64,000 nt of DNA from contig CM023539.1 of assembly GCA_013350335.1 (NCBI GenBank), forward strand, positions 69,894,781-69,958,780, read 5' to 3'. The translations under genes were made by a program, and so were the position numbers. The notes under the pieces were generated by a model that did not search any database, was not told the origin of the DNA, and was given only the letters and a program-made list of their open reading frames with translations. This DNA is from Chimonanthus salicifolius (taxonomy: Eukaryota; Streptophyta; Magnoliopsida; Laurales; Calycanthaceae). Below are positions 50,734-64,000 of the stretch, one piece after another (position 1 is the first letter of the stretch; each line of letters begins with the position of its first letter).

Positions 50734-51099
50734 AGTAAGTCATATTTGATAACTGCATCTACTTTTTTATTTTGCATCAGTAAGAGTTCTTGCCAGGCAA
50801 GACTGTGATGCATGCTAATGTCATTCTCAAACGCAATTGAGTTGTTCTCTATGCCGCCCTTGAGAGTCAAGGATTGGGATAAAGCTCTCTTAGACTACAC
50901 AGTAGTAATGCTTACAGATTCTTCATCTGAATCAAAGCCTCCTTTAGCAAGAAGACTCAATGAGATCAGGTGTCCATGTATAATGATGAGACTCATGTTT
51001 ACTATGCATTGCAATTTGTGGATGTCAGGAGAACTTGCCACCATAATATTTACTCTCTTAGTTTCATCAATAAATATGTACATAGGAATCTAGCGTAGG

Positions 51100-52860
51100 A
51101 TAATGTGTATGATTCTGTAAATCCCAAAACGTAGTATTCATGGAAGCGAATAATATTTAGATAAGTTTTAATAAAATTTATTTAAAAATAAAATGCAAAA
51201 ATATTATAATTTTTTTTTTAAAACTTAACCATAAAACCTTTATTAAAAGGAGATGATTACACCAACTTATCTAGGTCTGGCACCCAAGATGAATGCCGGA
51301 AATTAATCATACACCCAAATCAAAAGAAAATACCCTAAACTGCTTCAATATCTCAAAAGCTTCATACCAAGGATAAATCACAATAGAAGTTGTGCATGAA
51401 TAAGCCATTATTTACTAGGAAGTCTACCACCCCATTTGCCAACCATCTTAAATGAGATATTATGTTGCCCATCTTATTCTAGATTTCCCTTGCTTACAGG
51501 CCTTCAAAGGACCCTCTTCCTTCTTGATACCCACTTTAGAGCATTTTCATAGTCACCTTCAATGATTAAATTTTCCTGAAAGTATCCTGTGAAGATGATG
51601 AAAGCTTCTAGCATGGATAAAACCTCTGTCCAACTGGATCCATTCCTTCCTACTGGTCTTTGACAAAAAAAAACACACACGTTGGAATCATGTTGAATTA
51701 CCTTGGTTGGACCTGATTTTAAAAATCATTTTATAAAATGCACTCAAAATAATCAAATAATGAAGTTTCCATGTTTAAATTAGATCGCAAAAGAAGAAGA
51801 GGTTTGATAATATTTTTTCATCATGCAAACAATGTCAAGCAAGCATTGGAATAATCATGAAGAATCTGACATATTTTAGAAGAATCCATGAAGAATCTTT
51901 GACGAGTTCATATGATGTATTCATGTATTTTCCATAATTGAAAGTTTCTCTCCTTTATTGCATAAAAAGGGAAAAAAAAAAGCATAGGTATCTCTAGTTG
52001 TGGATGTACCCAATGGACAAACCAGAGGTTTAAAATTCGGTATCAGCCGATATTTTTCTCTCTTAATTTTTTCCTTTTTTTTTTAAAAAAAAAGTATTAA
52101 TATCGGCCTTAACAAACAGGCTTCGTCATGTTTTTTATCAAAGAAAAGAACCATCCCAAAATGCAATTTCCAAGGAAAAAAAACAATAAGGCCTCAACAA
52201 GAGTGGAAACCAAAACATAACCTTGCCAAAGTAATAGAGCACTCTAATGCAATCAAACTACAGCTTCACCCAGCTACTATTGGAAATATAAGCACAAGGC
52301 GAACACCAAAAGAAAATCTTCAGGTCATTCAACGTGAGAGAGAGGACTATGAAAGGACTTAGGACTGAATCAATACGGAAAGATGACAATTGGTTTCCTC
52401 AAGTGGGTAATGTCGTGAAGGGCGGAAGAGTATCAAGTAAATGTATTTCATGATTTCAGTTTTTGCACATTACAAAATCTGAGCTAGCACATTACAAAAT
52501 CTGAGCTAATAATTTATGCATGAAGATAAACCTCGAAATGCAGCTTTGAGCTTTGTTACAGTTCGATGAATCCACAGAGAGAGGTACTGAAGAAGAAGCA
52601 ATAAAAAGTAGAGATGCCTGCTGAAACAAGAATGGAAAATAGAAGAGAAATGCTACTTGAAAGAGACACCAGTAGAGACTGATGTCACCGAAGAGAGAGA
52701 GCATTTGAATCACAGTGAAAGTGTGAAAGGGAGCGAACCCACACGCGCTTACCTTTTTATTTTTTTAATTTTCGTCTTCTACCATTTGTCGATTTTATTC
52801 GTTGTTATTATGAGATACAAGATTCATTAGCACCCTCATTATAAAATTATCACACTTTTT
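51100..52860. other. AT-rich stretch without a recognised gene
   Basis: No supported exon. The text at 51.2-51.7 kb (antisense CTTGATACCCACTT...CATTTTCATAGTC...) faintly resembles a decayed LINE on the minus strand, but I could not place a domain. Confidence 0.35.
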
Positions 52861-52869
52861 TATAAAAAT

Positions 52870-54350
52870 TATTGTTGTGATTTTAAATTAACTCGCAAGC
52901 GGACGAACCAGTTAATAGTATAGTGTAGGAGTGCGAGGTCGTACCCAAAGGAAATCAACAAAATATATGTACGAAATAAAAAATAGCACTATTAAAATAA
53001 GGTGATTTAATAAAATAATTTTCTAATACATATAGTTATAATCCTAATTTAGCACAATAATTAATTGATTATCTAGTTTTAGTAGTTAACATAAATTTTG
53101 ATTAAAATAGTAGAGTAAATTTAAATGACCTCATTCAATTTAAAATGTAAATTTAAGAAACAAATAAAATATTTCTAACCTAGTTAAATCGTTTTGAGGA
53201 TTTTTGAGAAAGAATTAAATAAATCAATAATAATAATAAATTATTTACATATTTTACAATGGAATCGAGACAAGTATCGAAGGCGGCATGTTATCCTATT
53301 TAAAAATAAAATCATGGCCTAGACTATGAAATATTCTAGAATTATAAAATATAATTCAAGTTTATTACCTATTAAAATTCTAATTAGAATATTTACGTCG
53401 TCCATTAAATCAGAATTTTTCAATTCAAGCCTTAGGCTTGAGCGGGGTTTAAATTTACATTTCCCAAATCTAAAACAAACTGTTCTTGATAAGAACCTTA
53501 GACTAGAAAAATGGTCAAGTCCCACTGATCCTAACAGGGGTTCTACTTTCCTTGAAAAAATTCTAAAAATAATTTGTTTCATAATGTTCATAAAAAGAAT
53601 TAAAATAAAATAAAAAACCATCACTATTAAATATTTAATAATTGAGAACACCATAAATCTAAATAACCTGCCATGAATTTCATTTAAAAATTGAAATATA
53701 ATGAAATACAATCCTTTGGACATCATTACATAAAAATAAAAATAAATAACTTATAAGAAATTAAATATTTTTCTCTGTCCTTAGCTGTCCAACTTCAGTC
53801 CCTTCAATGTCTTGCCCGGTTCAACCTTCAATGGATCCAAAGCCATCAATTTATAGGAGTCAGAAGAGATGAGATAAGGGACCTTTCAAATTCAGCCAAA
53901 ATAAGGGACTCATTCAAATTCAACCGATTTTATCCCTTTTTTCTCTCTGTTGAGATAGGCTAATACCATCTTATCTCTGATCTTCCTATATCCTTATCTT
54001 CTCTATCTTTTTTCTATTGTTGCTGAGTTTCAAAAACTGGATAGTAAGATGGGTTGCTCGGCCATCCTCTTTCTTATCTCTTCCTGTCATCTCGATCGGC
54101 AAAATCAATTTCTTCTACCTTATCTCTTCTTCAAACGAAATTTATTGGTCCCACTTGGTATTTTGGACTTAGATCCCATACTTGGACTTTTATCTGGCCC
54201 GGAATACTAGTGGACTTTGGCATATATGCTTCAGACTCGAACAGTGGGTCCATTTGTGTGTTTATAAATTTCTACCACTTCTACAATGTAACACAGTCTA
54301 AAAAATATTATTATAATTCAAACTCTCATATCCGGATCTGAATTATAATA
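52870..54350. mobile_element. Possible LTR-retrotransposon remnant
   Basis: The opening text AACTCGCAAGCGGACGAACC ... GAGGTCGTACCCAAAGGAA matches a pattern common at the LTR/leader boundary of plant Ty3-type elements, where the sequence reads CGCAAGCGCACG...TCGAACCCA. The remainder has no gag or pol motif. Confidence 0.3.
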
Positions 54351-57300
54351 ATTTACAATAATTCCAAATCAAATTAGGTGGTAAAAATTATAAACTTTCA
54401 AAAAATAGGACTATGGCCCACTTTTCTCCATTTTAATTCTTTTTTCTTGTATTCTCATAAATACACTGCAAAACTTGAAAACTCCACGAAACGCATCTAA
54501 TATTCACAAATCAAAGGCTAACTAATCCAAAATTAAAGGGTAAAATGGTAATTTTCAGTGCTCAACAATTATTTAAGCACTTATTATTATAGTATAAAAA
54601 TTGTGAATCCAAGTCTCAAATATGTTAAAAATAATTCAACTTGTAAAAAATAAATTGTCAAATCTAAAGATAAATATTGATTTAATGAAATAAATGTCTA
54701 AAAATATGAAGATAAATTATTTAATAGGATCTATGGTATGTATTATTAACATAGTTCAAGTGGGTGAATTATATTTAATTTTATTTTTAACATAATATTC
54801 TTTTACATATTCAACCTAGTGAAAATATAATATGAAACTAACACTTGATTTAGATTTAAAGGATATAGTAGTATTTAGAATAATTTTAATCCATGGTCAA
54901 GTAAATTTCATATGACACCCATGCACTCGTAAAGATACAACAGAAGAGTATTTCATAGATTTCAGATTTATTTAATATTCTAAATCTTAAGAGCAGATTC
55001 AGCCCAACGGTGACCACAAAGCTAATATCAGAGTCATCATCTAAATTTCTGAAATTAAACTTTAAGTAAAATTATTCTAATGTATTTTTATTTTTAAAGT
55101 TTACTCATGAAAATTTAAAATCTGATCAAAAGTGATGGTTAGTCACTCAATTCAAATGTTTTAAAACTAATATTCATTTCACTATTGACATTAAATTTTA
55201 ATCTTAATTATAAAATATTCAAGATATCCAAGATAAGATTTTGAATAGATAAGGCCCACTGGCCAATATAATATATTTAATAAAAATATTTTTTCTATTA
55301 TTTTATTAAAATAGCATTGCTTCACCATTTTCCTCCTGGTGGAGTTTTGTTTCATCTACGTGTTTAACAGGGCTTTCTTAGTGACCATTGGGTTGTTCTC
55401 GAAGTTTCCCAAGCTGTTGCCCAAAAGCTACCCTAAAACGAAATGGATTTTAGTAAAGCATTGAGTTAGGTTTGGGTACTGTTTTTTAATGGTATTAGGT
55501 AGGGTAACTTTTGCTGTAAAAGGGGATCGGGTCATCTGAGAAAGTGAATCTAAGAAGCTAACATGGTTTGGTGAGGTTGGGACAAAAATTATGGGGTAAT
55601 GAGAAATCTGTCACAAGGAGGCTAATGTACCCATCACTATATTTATTGAGTAGTTGGATTATTATCATTTTGTATGGGAGGTCTTGCCTTCAAACCCTTG
55701 ATGCGCTTCTAATCTATAGTCTTTGTGAGTCTTGTGATGAATCCAAGATTTTACATATGATTTTACTTATGAAATAGAGTCGGTGAGTTTTCATGTACTA
55801 AAAAAAAATGTAATCTCAACTTTTAAGGATTGCAAAGATCCACAAGGGCTAAATCATCTCCACCCTTTAAAATGAAGAATGTGAAAGACATTTTCTTGAT
55901 AGAGTCATTATGTTGGCTACATTTAGATATTTTTTGAAGTTTGATAATTTCACTAAATCACAGTTATCTCTTCATTGTGTAAGATATACAAGCATAATAG
56001 CTTAAGAGAGTAAAAGAAGTATCTTTAATTTTTTGAAAAAGGAAAAATTATTTACAAAGTTAGGCTTGATTGATCAAGATGGACACAAGTTTGTTTTCAT
56101 TATCTAAGTGGAACACGAATTTTTACACAATCAAATCACATTGGGAATGATTTTTGTTCCTAATTATAAGACTGGCCCCAACACAACACAACACAAAGAT
56201 GAATATAATATCTTTATCAATATAACTTATTAATATAATCTAATCTTGTAAATAAAAAGGTGATTTGATTGATCAAAAGAATATGATTTTTGATGGACCA
56301 CATATTCAATAAAAAATCCTTCTAATGAACTCATCGCCATCTTATTAAGTAAGTTCTATATTTAAATATAGAGAGTAACATGAAACACACACCAATGTAT
56401 AAAAAATGACAATTTCTCTTAAAGTAAATACTTTGGATCAAATATGAAGGCACCGAACTCCCATTTAGTCTATAAAACAATGAGATTGGTTTCTTGCTCT
56501 ATCTGCGCTCTAGTGCCCCTTTATTTATTAATATTTATGAGCTATTTTAAAAAAAAGTAGTGAAATTTTACTTTCAATATCAAATCAGAAATAAATTTAT
56601 AGTTTTAAAAAGTATTTATAAAAAACTATTCACATTTAGCAACTCTCGTCTTCGTAATGTTTAAATGAATGAAGTAAATTTTCAACATCTTTTCTAATGA
56701 TCAGTCTCTTGCATTTCGTATGCAACCTCAAAGAAGTCCTCCCTAATAGAAACACCACCGATCATTGATAGTAGGTATTGCTGTGGAATAAAACATGAGA
56801 ACGTAAACTAAATTCATCATCTAGAAGCTACTAAATCAATGGCAGTCCATGCTTCTAGAGAGAGTTGGGCAACCATTGATGAATTATGAAAATCTCAAAA
56901 TTTAAGAATGTTTTAGGAGAATTTTCACCATTACCATTGATGATCTACTGTATGGAGTTGGCACAGAATTATCATTCTTTATAGAAACCCAATATAAATC
57001 CAACTTATTTATTAACTGTGTTTGTTTTTAATCGACTAGTTATTTAAATAGGTCAAGACACTCAATGTAAATCTTATTTTTATAAGTTAAAGTATGAACA
57101 GTACAGAGCATTTTAGGTCCACATGGTAATCTTAAATACTGATGCTAGTAATCTATAGTTCCAATGCATATAACAAATATTTTAAAATGCATGTCTTAAT
57201 CATTAAATCCTCCATAAAATATGACAAACAGTGAAGGATAATTCAGAACAAATAGGTTCCTCTGATTAAAAGTGAAACCCACATGTATAATTCATTCTAG

Positions 57301-57400
57301 TTTATTGCATTTAAATTTTTAAAGTTTAAAATGATCTAATAGAGATGATATTTTAAGTATCTCCATTCTCATGTTATTTTTTACATATTCCACCAAAGCT
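54351..57400. other. AT-rich stretch without a recognised gene
   Basis: I see no exon, RNA gene or intact element here. Frames are short and the composition is uniformly AT-rich. Confidence 0.4.
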
Positions 57401-57409
57401 ATTGGCTCA

Positions 57410-57620
57410 ATTGAAAATTACTTAACAAAAATGTTTTCTAATTTTTGATAAAATTAATTATAATAAACTTCTCATGTGAATAGGCCAAGTAATACTATTA
57501 CACTTCAAGGGTAATATTGAAAATTGCTTAGCAAAAATATTTGTAATTTTAATAAATTAATTATAATAAACTTCTTATGTGAATAGACCAAGTAATACTA
57601 TTTCACTTCAAGGGTAATAC
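57410..57620. repeat. Tandem duplication, 105-bp unit
   Basis: Two head-to-tail copies starting ATTGAAAATT(A/G)CTTA and ending CACTTCAAGGGTAATA, with about 10% divergence and small indels. Confidence 0.9.
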
Positions 57621-58458
57621 TTTGATTGATAAATAAACCAAATAATGGTGTATAAGAAGACAGACAACCTTTTGCTCTTTTGCAGTAGAGAAAAAAATAG
57701 ACTTACTAGGAAAATTCATTTTCTGTCCAATTGTTGTTGTAGGATTCCACACTTCAGCCATCATCCATTTTACTCAAATTTTTATTACTTAAGTTTTACG
57801 ACTATTTAAACATAATTTGATTAATCAATAAAGTAATTTTTCATAGGTCGCAAACCATTTTCATTAGATTCATCACCTCCAATGATGGATTCCACCCCTA
57901 AATGTGCACTAAGTGCTAATGGCAAGGGAGGTGCAAGGGTGATTATTTCACATTTTTTTAAAAAATTGTACAAGCTGTGGAAACTTTCACTGATATCTCA
58001 TTATTTCTCAATTTAATTTACGTAAAAAACATTGCAAATTATCATAGTTTTCACATGGGTCGTATACATATATGCATTATTGTTGAACACAATTTGAGTC
58101 TAGAAATAGAATATTATGTGAATATATTGACCCACCCAAAGAAAGAGTTTCTTCTGAATTAGTCACACATCCAAATTTATTTAAATTATCTAACCATCCA
58201 ATCGAAAAGTAAGTTGAAACTCCAATTTCATTCAGATCACAAAATAGCAACGAACTCATGCTTTCTCAGACGACTAGTTCCTTCAAATCCATGACAACCT
58301 ATTCCCCTGCTTCTTTTCTCAAAATTCACGTGTTTTATTTTATTTTTTAATAACTAAATAGAGTTAATTTGACCTAGCATTAGATCCATCGAGAAAAATG
58401 GTTCAAGATCCTTGGGCACTAGCTCCCCCAATGTGGAACCTTCACTATCAGAGTATCA

Positions 58459-58689
<231 letters not shown>

Positions 58690-59249
58690 CTATAACTATG
58701 GTCGAACCCGTCCATCACGTCATATTTATGGCCCAAAATCACTATGGTTGATTATCATAGAGATCGAATCAAGGGCTGGTAAAAGAGACAAACCGGATTG
58801 CACACCGCCTCACCCCTCACCCCCTAAACATGCATAAAGATGCTCAAGTTCATCTTACAAGCTGTTTGGGACCTAAAATCATATGATTCACCATGATAGC
58901 AGATTCCCAAATTAAGAAAACACCACATCAGGATATAGGTGGAATGAATTTGGATAATTTCTCTATTTAATTTAGCTTCCAAGTGAAAGATTTACATTTC
59001 TATCTCCTTATGCTCAAATGAGAATTCCACATTTGGTGACAGACCAATAACATACATTCTCTCGGGCATATATAACATGTACCTGACATCTAGACGCTCT
59101 AGCTTTTGCACGTTACAATGAATTTCAATTAAGAAACATAACATGCTAGCTAAACATGCAGTTGGGAGTGGCGATGATGATGGTCATTATGATACTAATT
59201 GAACAAATGGACAAAATTTCCCTTAACTATGAGTAATGGGTGGTGAAGA

Positions 59250-62055
59250 AGATTACAAAAAGGATATGGTTAACAGAGGGAGGAGTTTAGGCACCTTTCT
59301 GTGGAAGTGTTTCAAATGCAGAGACTGCATTTTCGTACTTGACTCGATAAGAGGAGCACCACTTTGCTTGATTGCACAGGCTACTTTATCTTCGAGCGGG
59401 CAACGTGCTCTCAACATTGAGAACACATGATTGTTGAGCCTTCTTGCTTTCTTCATAGCTTCAAGCAGATTTTCCCATCCCTTCATGCATCAAAAAATGT
59501 TATCAGAAACAATTATAAAACATACATATGATGACAGAGGTGGAATGGAGAAATTGTGGAGTAGCAAATTCCAAGTGAAGTGAATGTCTTAAGAATCTTT
59601 CATAGAAAGGAGTGATTAGTCCATATATTCTTAGGATATTGTTGTCTTAAGTGTTTTCACAAGGTTGTTGAGTGTGCAGTTTGTACATTTCTCTTGTATT
59701 TTGTCACTTTTTATGATTAGGTGCAGAAGACTTGACAATAACAAGGTCACTTTTTATGATTAGGTGTAGAAGACTTGACGATAACAAGGTCAGGTCTTAC
59801 ATATCTACCATATATTGATGAATTTTGAAAATTTAAAATATAGCTTTTTTCTCCAATGCTGGTGGATATGCAAGACTTGACCACTTCCTTTTTAGGCTTA
59901 CTTCTCATACAACCCGCACACGAACTATAAAAGTCCAACATGCTACAACCCTTAAACTCTTTACTTGCTGCAAGCCAAGCACAAAGCCTCCATTTAGCCA
60001 TTTGGAATATCTCGTTCATCTCTACAGCTTTATGCTCAAAAATTTTAAAGTTCCTTTCCTTCCAAACTGACCATAAGATAACCCCTCGAATGGTGTTCCA
60101 TGCTATCTTAGTTTTAGGTCCAACTCTCCACTATTTCGAAGCAAGAGTTATAAAAAACCCACGACACTCCCATCAAATCAGTAAATGAAGACCAAAGGCA
60201 TCTAACTACTGGACATTTCTAGTGGTCGACATCCTTCTCGAGATCTGCTCACAATGTACAAAAAAGGTCATCACTAGAGCTTAACATACCCCTTCGATTC
60301 AATTCCATTCTGGTTACAATTTTCTTTTTAAGAACACACCACACAAAAGTTTGAACCCTAGGAGGAGCAACACCTAACCATACTGAAAACACTAGCTGGA
60401 ATCAACCAAGGAGTCCTTAAGAGTCACCTCAACCCCTGCCTTAACTGAAAATAATCCAGACTCATCACCTGTCTAGATAATTTTATCATCCTCATCTCAG
60501 AAGATGGGTACATCCCGTAGCGCTGCTCTCAACTCATCCAAACTAGCTCAAAAACTCCTAAGATCTCTCCTAAAACCAATCTCCACTCGCATGGTTCAGA
60601 TCATTCCTAGGGCCTTCAATTGTAATAGAACAAGATAAATATAACGAACAACCATTGAGCTAGAGAATTTGGTGTTTATTGTTTACTTGTGTGCAAGTCC
60701 CAAGGTTCAAACTTTTGTAGGTTCTTTCTAAGAAGAGCATGTGGTTTTCCATTCACATGATTGGTTTCTTGTTAATTTTGGCTTGATTTCTTCTCGTTTC
60801 TATTACTGTCAAATGTTTTAGAATTTTAGAGAGATTTGAGGAGAGGACCTAGGCCCATTTCTGCTACTTGGGTTGGTTAGATTCATTTTGGGGCTATTTT
60901 AGAAGGCCCGAAATTAGAGCTTGTACTGCATCATAAACTTAATGAGTAATTGTGGCATGAAAGAGAGAAGATCTCTTCCAAGAAAGAAAGCATGAAGTTT
61001 TGGTTTAAGGTTTTTGACACCCAATCAACATGGATGGCTGACAAGAAGTTAAGTTAGGTGTTGCTAGATTTGAGCCTTCTGTTAGTTTTTTGTAATCTTT
61101 GGTGTTTTTGTTTCTCCTTTTTACATTCTTATTGGTTTATGTTTCTTATACTTTAACCTTATTGATGCATTCTCTTCTTTGATGAATGAAAGTAAATACT
61201 TCAAACTAAAAAAAATCTAACCAATTCATTTGCATGTGTTTTTTTTTTTTTTTTTTCTTGTAAACATACAAGAATGTATAATCTTTGCATATTTAAAAAC
61301 GTGGGTCCCACTTTTTTTGGTCAATCCCAACCTTCCATACACCCTTACCTACTTTGAATTATCAAGAACACCCTTCAAAACATCCAAGTAATATTAATCA
61401 ATGGATTGACTATATTCAGTATCAAACAGTTCAAATTTTAGATCTTAAGATCAAGGGTTAGGATGGTCAAATAGGTGGCATAATTTGCAAGCAGAACATC
61501 CAAGTGATTTAATGTACATCTCCCATAACAACTCTAAATAGTGGCCCTACCCTTTGACATTGCTTGTAAAGGAAAAAGAGAATCATGCTTTAGAGAGCAC
61601 TTGAAAAGGACAATATATATATGAAATCAGAAAGAAGATGATAACAAATAATATTTGTTTGCTAGCTAATATTGATTAATTAGGAGTAAAAGGTACCATC
61701 ATGAAAGGTGTTTCCATGAATCTAGGAGATGCATAGTGAAAAACGGATGTATTGTTGTCACACAGTCCACAGGATATTATCACTGTGCAACAACTGTATT
61801 ATACCAATAGCTGTTAAAGAAGAGTAAACAAAACTCATAAGCATGCATAATTGCATATTCCTTTAGTGGACCTTCATAAAGAAATGAGATATATTTATTT
61901 CAAGTACTAGTATAACAGACTCAAATAATCAGGGCATTGTAAATATCATGTTCTTATACCTGCACATAATTAGCATTTTTTGCCCTTTCAGATGGCATGG
62001 GCACAATTGTCACACTTTCTGCCTCAGCGATGTTGAGAAGTTGGTAAGAAAAATA
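59250..62055 (-). CDS. Putative two-exon fragment of an unidentified gene
   Basis: Two minus-strand segments join in frame. The first (about 61970-62035) ends AESVTIVPMPSERAKNANYV-Q at a GTATAAG donor. The second (about 59253-59480) starts after an AAG acceptor with GWENLLEAMKKARRLNNHVF, then SMLRARCPLEDKVACAIKQ and further SSTKMQSLHLKHFHRKVPKL. Both borders are phase 0 and the amino-acid use looks protein-like. A third possible upstream exon near 62100-62180 reads GYLEESVREPSNNRELLGDS. I do not recognise the family. The intervening intron holds a LINE relic, and the start and end of the gene are not determined. Confidence 0.35.
59704..59789. repeat. Tandem duplication of 43 bp
   Basis: TCACTTTTTATGATTAGGTG followed by (C/T)AGAAGACTTGAC(A/G)ATAACAAGG occurs twice with two differences. 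Confidence 0.9.
59750..60640 (-). mobile_element. Decayed L1-type LINE, zf-RVT/C-terminal region
   Basis: Minus-strand reading with several stops: WLGVAPPRVQTFVWCVLKKK, then SSSDDLFCTL, AWNTIRGVILWSVWKERNFK and NEIFQMAKWRLCAWLAASKE. These are hallmarks of the zinc-binding RVT-associated domain and C-terminus of plant L1 retrotransposon ORF2. Upstream pieces to about 60640 fit the end of the reverse-transcriptase region. It lies inside the intron of the unidentified gene above. Confidence 0.8.
61080..61215 (+). mobile_element. Possible LINE 3' tail
   Basis: A T-rich segment ending in a short A run after GATGAATGAAAG, similar in style to plant LINE 3'UTRs. No coding part is seen. Confidence 0.25.
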
Positions 62056-62885
62056 AAAAAACTAGAAGTGTAGCTGTTGACCAAGCAGTATATTATTGTA
62101 CAGCCACCCCATGCTATTGAATCACCCAAAAGTTCTCTGTTGTTTGATGGTTCTCGAACGGACTCTTCCAAATATCCCTAGAAACCAAGGAATTTCCTTA
62201 GATTCATCATAAGAGTGTCAATGTATTTGCCTATGTAACTTAATAATAACTATGCTAAAATGTCATGAATATCAAACTTACCTTCCTCAAAAGGAAAAAA
62301 AGTTTCACATTTATTGAAAGGAACCCACCATACTGTGTGGAAATCTAACCATAGTTTGGCATGAAAGTGATGCATAGACATGAGTATGAGTGAGTACATA
62401 CATGGTTAGGGGAGACACTCCCATCTCTCCAAATTCCATGACATGGATACGATTGTAGAAATTATGATGGACTACTGGTATGGACCCAAACAATAAAAGT
62501 ATAGTGAATAGAAAAAAAAAATAAGAGAAAGCGAGGAAGTTAGGGATAGGGATTTCAATTTGAGGAGAAATCAAACCTACAAGACAAATCTTTTGGTTTC
62601 AATTCAAAAAGAGACTGCACCTCAAAGTTGAAGCTCAATCTTGAGGAAGTTTTCCAATATGCTTTCCTCCCTCAATCTGGCCCTTATAGAAGGCTTGGGT
62701 ACAATTAAAATGGAAAGGAAGAAAATTAGAAGATTCAAGAAATAAATCCTTATTTTAGAAACTTCATTATTTTACTAATTATTGACATTGATAAACTTGG
62801 AAATCATTATTTTATTTACTAGCAGTATTACTATTTCCACTTCCATGGAGATGAACTTTGTCCTTGTTAAAGTGTATTCTATACA

Positions 62886-63227
62886 TGTGATACCCTGCCC
62901 CTTACACACCACCGATGTGGGATGGGGAGTCCCACATCGGTTTGAAAAGGTAAGGATGGTGGGTTTATTTGAGGCCACCCACCTCTACTCTAGCGTGACG
63001 CGTTCCAGCCCAGTGGATGGGTAGTGGAAACAAATCCTTGAGGGGTGGACCCAAAAAGGACGATATCTCGCTGCGTGCTCTGATTCCAGGTGACGCATTT
63101 TAGGCCGGGCTATGTGGGCCCAGGCCCAAAGGCAAATCCGTGCGGGCTCGCTTGTGTGCGAGGCCCAGAGCGGACATTATCACACTGAGTTGGACCCTAA
63201 GCCCTATTTTCGACTCGGGTCGTTACA
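62886..63227 (-). mobile_element. TRIM/solo-LTR-like element, copy 2, with 5-bp target duplication
   Basis: 342 bp with ends TGTGATACCC and GTCGTTACA (TG...CA), flanked by the direct repeat ATACA (62881-62885 and 63228-63232). On the minus strand it begins TGTAACGACCC like the copy at 37397-37591. It contains a perfect 11-bp hairpin, CCGATGTGGGA (62912-62922) with TCCCACATCGG (62930-62940). Confidence 0.9.
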
Positions 63228-63284
63228 ATACAGACTGCACAGTAATTTATTGAATTGAGCTAATCAGATATAACAAAGCTCCTA

Positions 63285-63698
63285 CAAATCTCTCTCTCTC
63301 TCTCTCCATTTTCATTTTTTAACAATGGAGCCCTGTCTACCCTATTGCCATCAAGGTTCTGTCCGACACGACTGACTCGCTTGTCCAATCATGTCCTGCC
63401 TGTATCAGTACCTGCACCCGTGTCTATAGCTGTTAAAACGCAACACTTTTGGTATTTGAAGTGTCCATGTAACTTAAAATTATACTTCTCTCTCTCTCTC
63501 TCTCCATTTTCATTTTTTAACAGAGGGTGAATTAAAATGGAGCCCCGACAGCTCCATTCCCTTCCACGTTCTATCCGACATGATTGACCTGTGAGTCCAG
63601 CCATGTTCTACTTGTGTCACCTGTACCCGTGGTCTGCAGCTGTTCAAACACGACACTTCTGGTATTTCGAAGTGTCCATGTAACTTAAATTTATACTA
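63285..63698. repeat. Tandem duplication of about 200-210 bp
   Basis: Two copies, each starting with a (CT)n run and CTCCATTTTCATTTTTTAAC and ending GGTATTT.GAAGTGTCCATG. The second is about 85-90% like the first. Confidence 0.9.
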
Positions 63699-64000
63699 GT
63701 GCATGTATATATAGCTAGTAATTATTGTAGTTAACATGAAGTAATTGTTATAGTACTTAATTAAAAATTCTAATAATTAGATAGTACACCAGTGCATGTA
63801 TATAATGCATGCCTATATAATGTACTTTGGGGATGTAGTGTTGGTGAAAAAAGAAAAAGATAAAAGGACACAAATCCATGAATCTACACAAATTTTCAAA
63901 CACCCATTTAGGCATTTAGCTGATTTTAAAAATCACAAAAATATAAAATAAAGATACTTACAAATCCAATAAATTACAAAAATGAGCCAAACAATGGGCT
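63699..64000. other. Right-edge stretch without a recognised gene
   Basis: AT-rich DNA. ACTAGTGCATGTATATA-type text occurs twice (63.70 and 63.79 kb). No exon is seen. Confidence 0.4.

Overview
The window is nuclear DNA of a flowering plant, probably a non-grass species with a large genome. It is AT-rich, its genes have small exons with GT/AG introns up to several kb, and it carries plant-type L1 LINE relics, tRNA-derived SINEs, a plastid rbcL insert and a short TTTAGGG run. I see no bacterial operons, CRISPR, rRNA or tRNA genes. Every recognisable protein-coding gene reads on the minus strand. Most open reading frames longer than 60 codons are chance frames in AT-rich or repeated DNA and are left out. 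Layout, left to right. (1) 1-2.9 kb: one orphan 72-bp LRR exon and a SINE. (2) About 2.96-5.56 kb: two diverged units of a 1.08-kb repeat. (3) 5.59-11.3 kb: the first six coding exons of a mitotic kinesin-5. All are open and correctly spliced, but the rest of the motor, stalk and tail are not visible downstream. (4) 11.47-11.97 kb: its putative promoter/5'UTR with an inverted pair of mitosis-type AACGG motifs. Next to it (12.05-12.19 kb) is a single exon of PIR/SRA1, a SCAR/WAVE-complex subunit. (5) 12.2-17.1 kb: gene-poor DNA with another SINE. (6) 17.13-31.1 kb: a tandem array of about 13 units of roughly 1,082 bp. (7) 31.77-42.15 kb: a degraded LRR receptor-like kinase with three LRR exons and four kinase exons. 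It has an in-frame stop and no recognisable malectin/transmembrane region, and LINE, hAT-MITE and LTR-like insertions lie inside it. (8) 42.24-42.74 kb: a second, about 98% identical copy of the kinesin upstream segment, immediately upstream of the first LRR exon and in the same orientation. (9) 42.9-64 kb: fold-back elements, LTR and LINE relics, short tandem repeats, a plastid rbcL fragment, one unassigned putative exon pair and a second LTR-like insertion with perfect target duplications. The most unusual structure is the 1.08-kb array. On the minus strand each full unit contains three short segments (86, 46 and 24 bp), each bounded by canonical AG and GT splice sites. Their phases join without a frame break, both within a unit and from one unit to the next (156 bp, 52 codons per unit). 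One internal copy has a stop codon and the terminal copies are damaged, so present-day coding is unproven. The second notable event is the apparent transfer of a mitotic kinesin promoter/5'UTR to a position 92 bp upstream of a truncated receptor-kinase gene.
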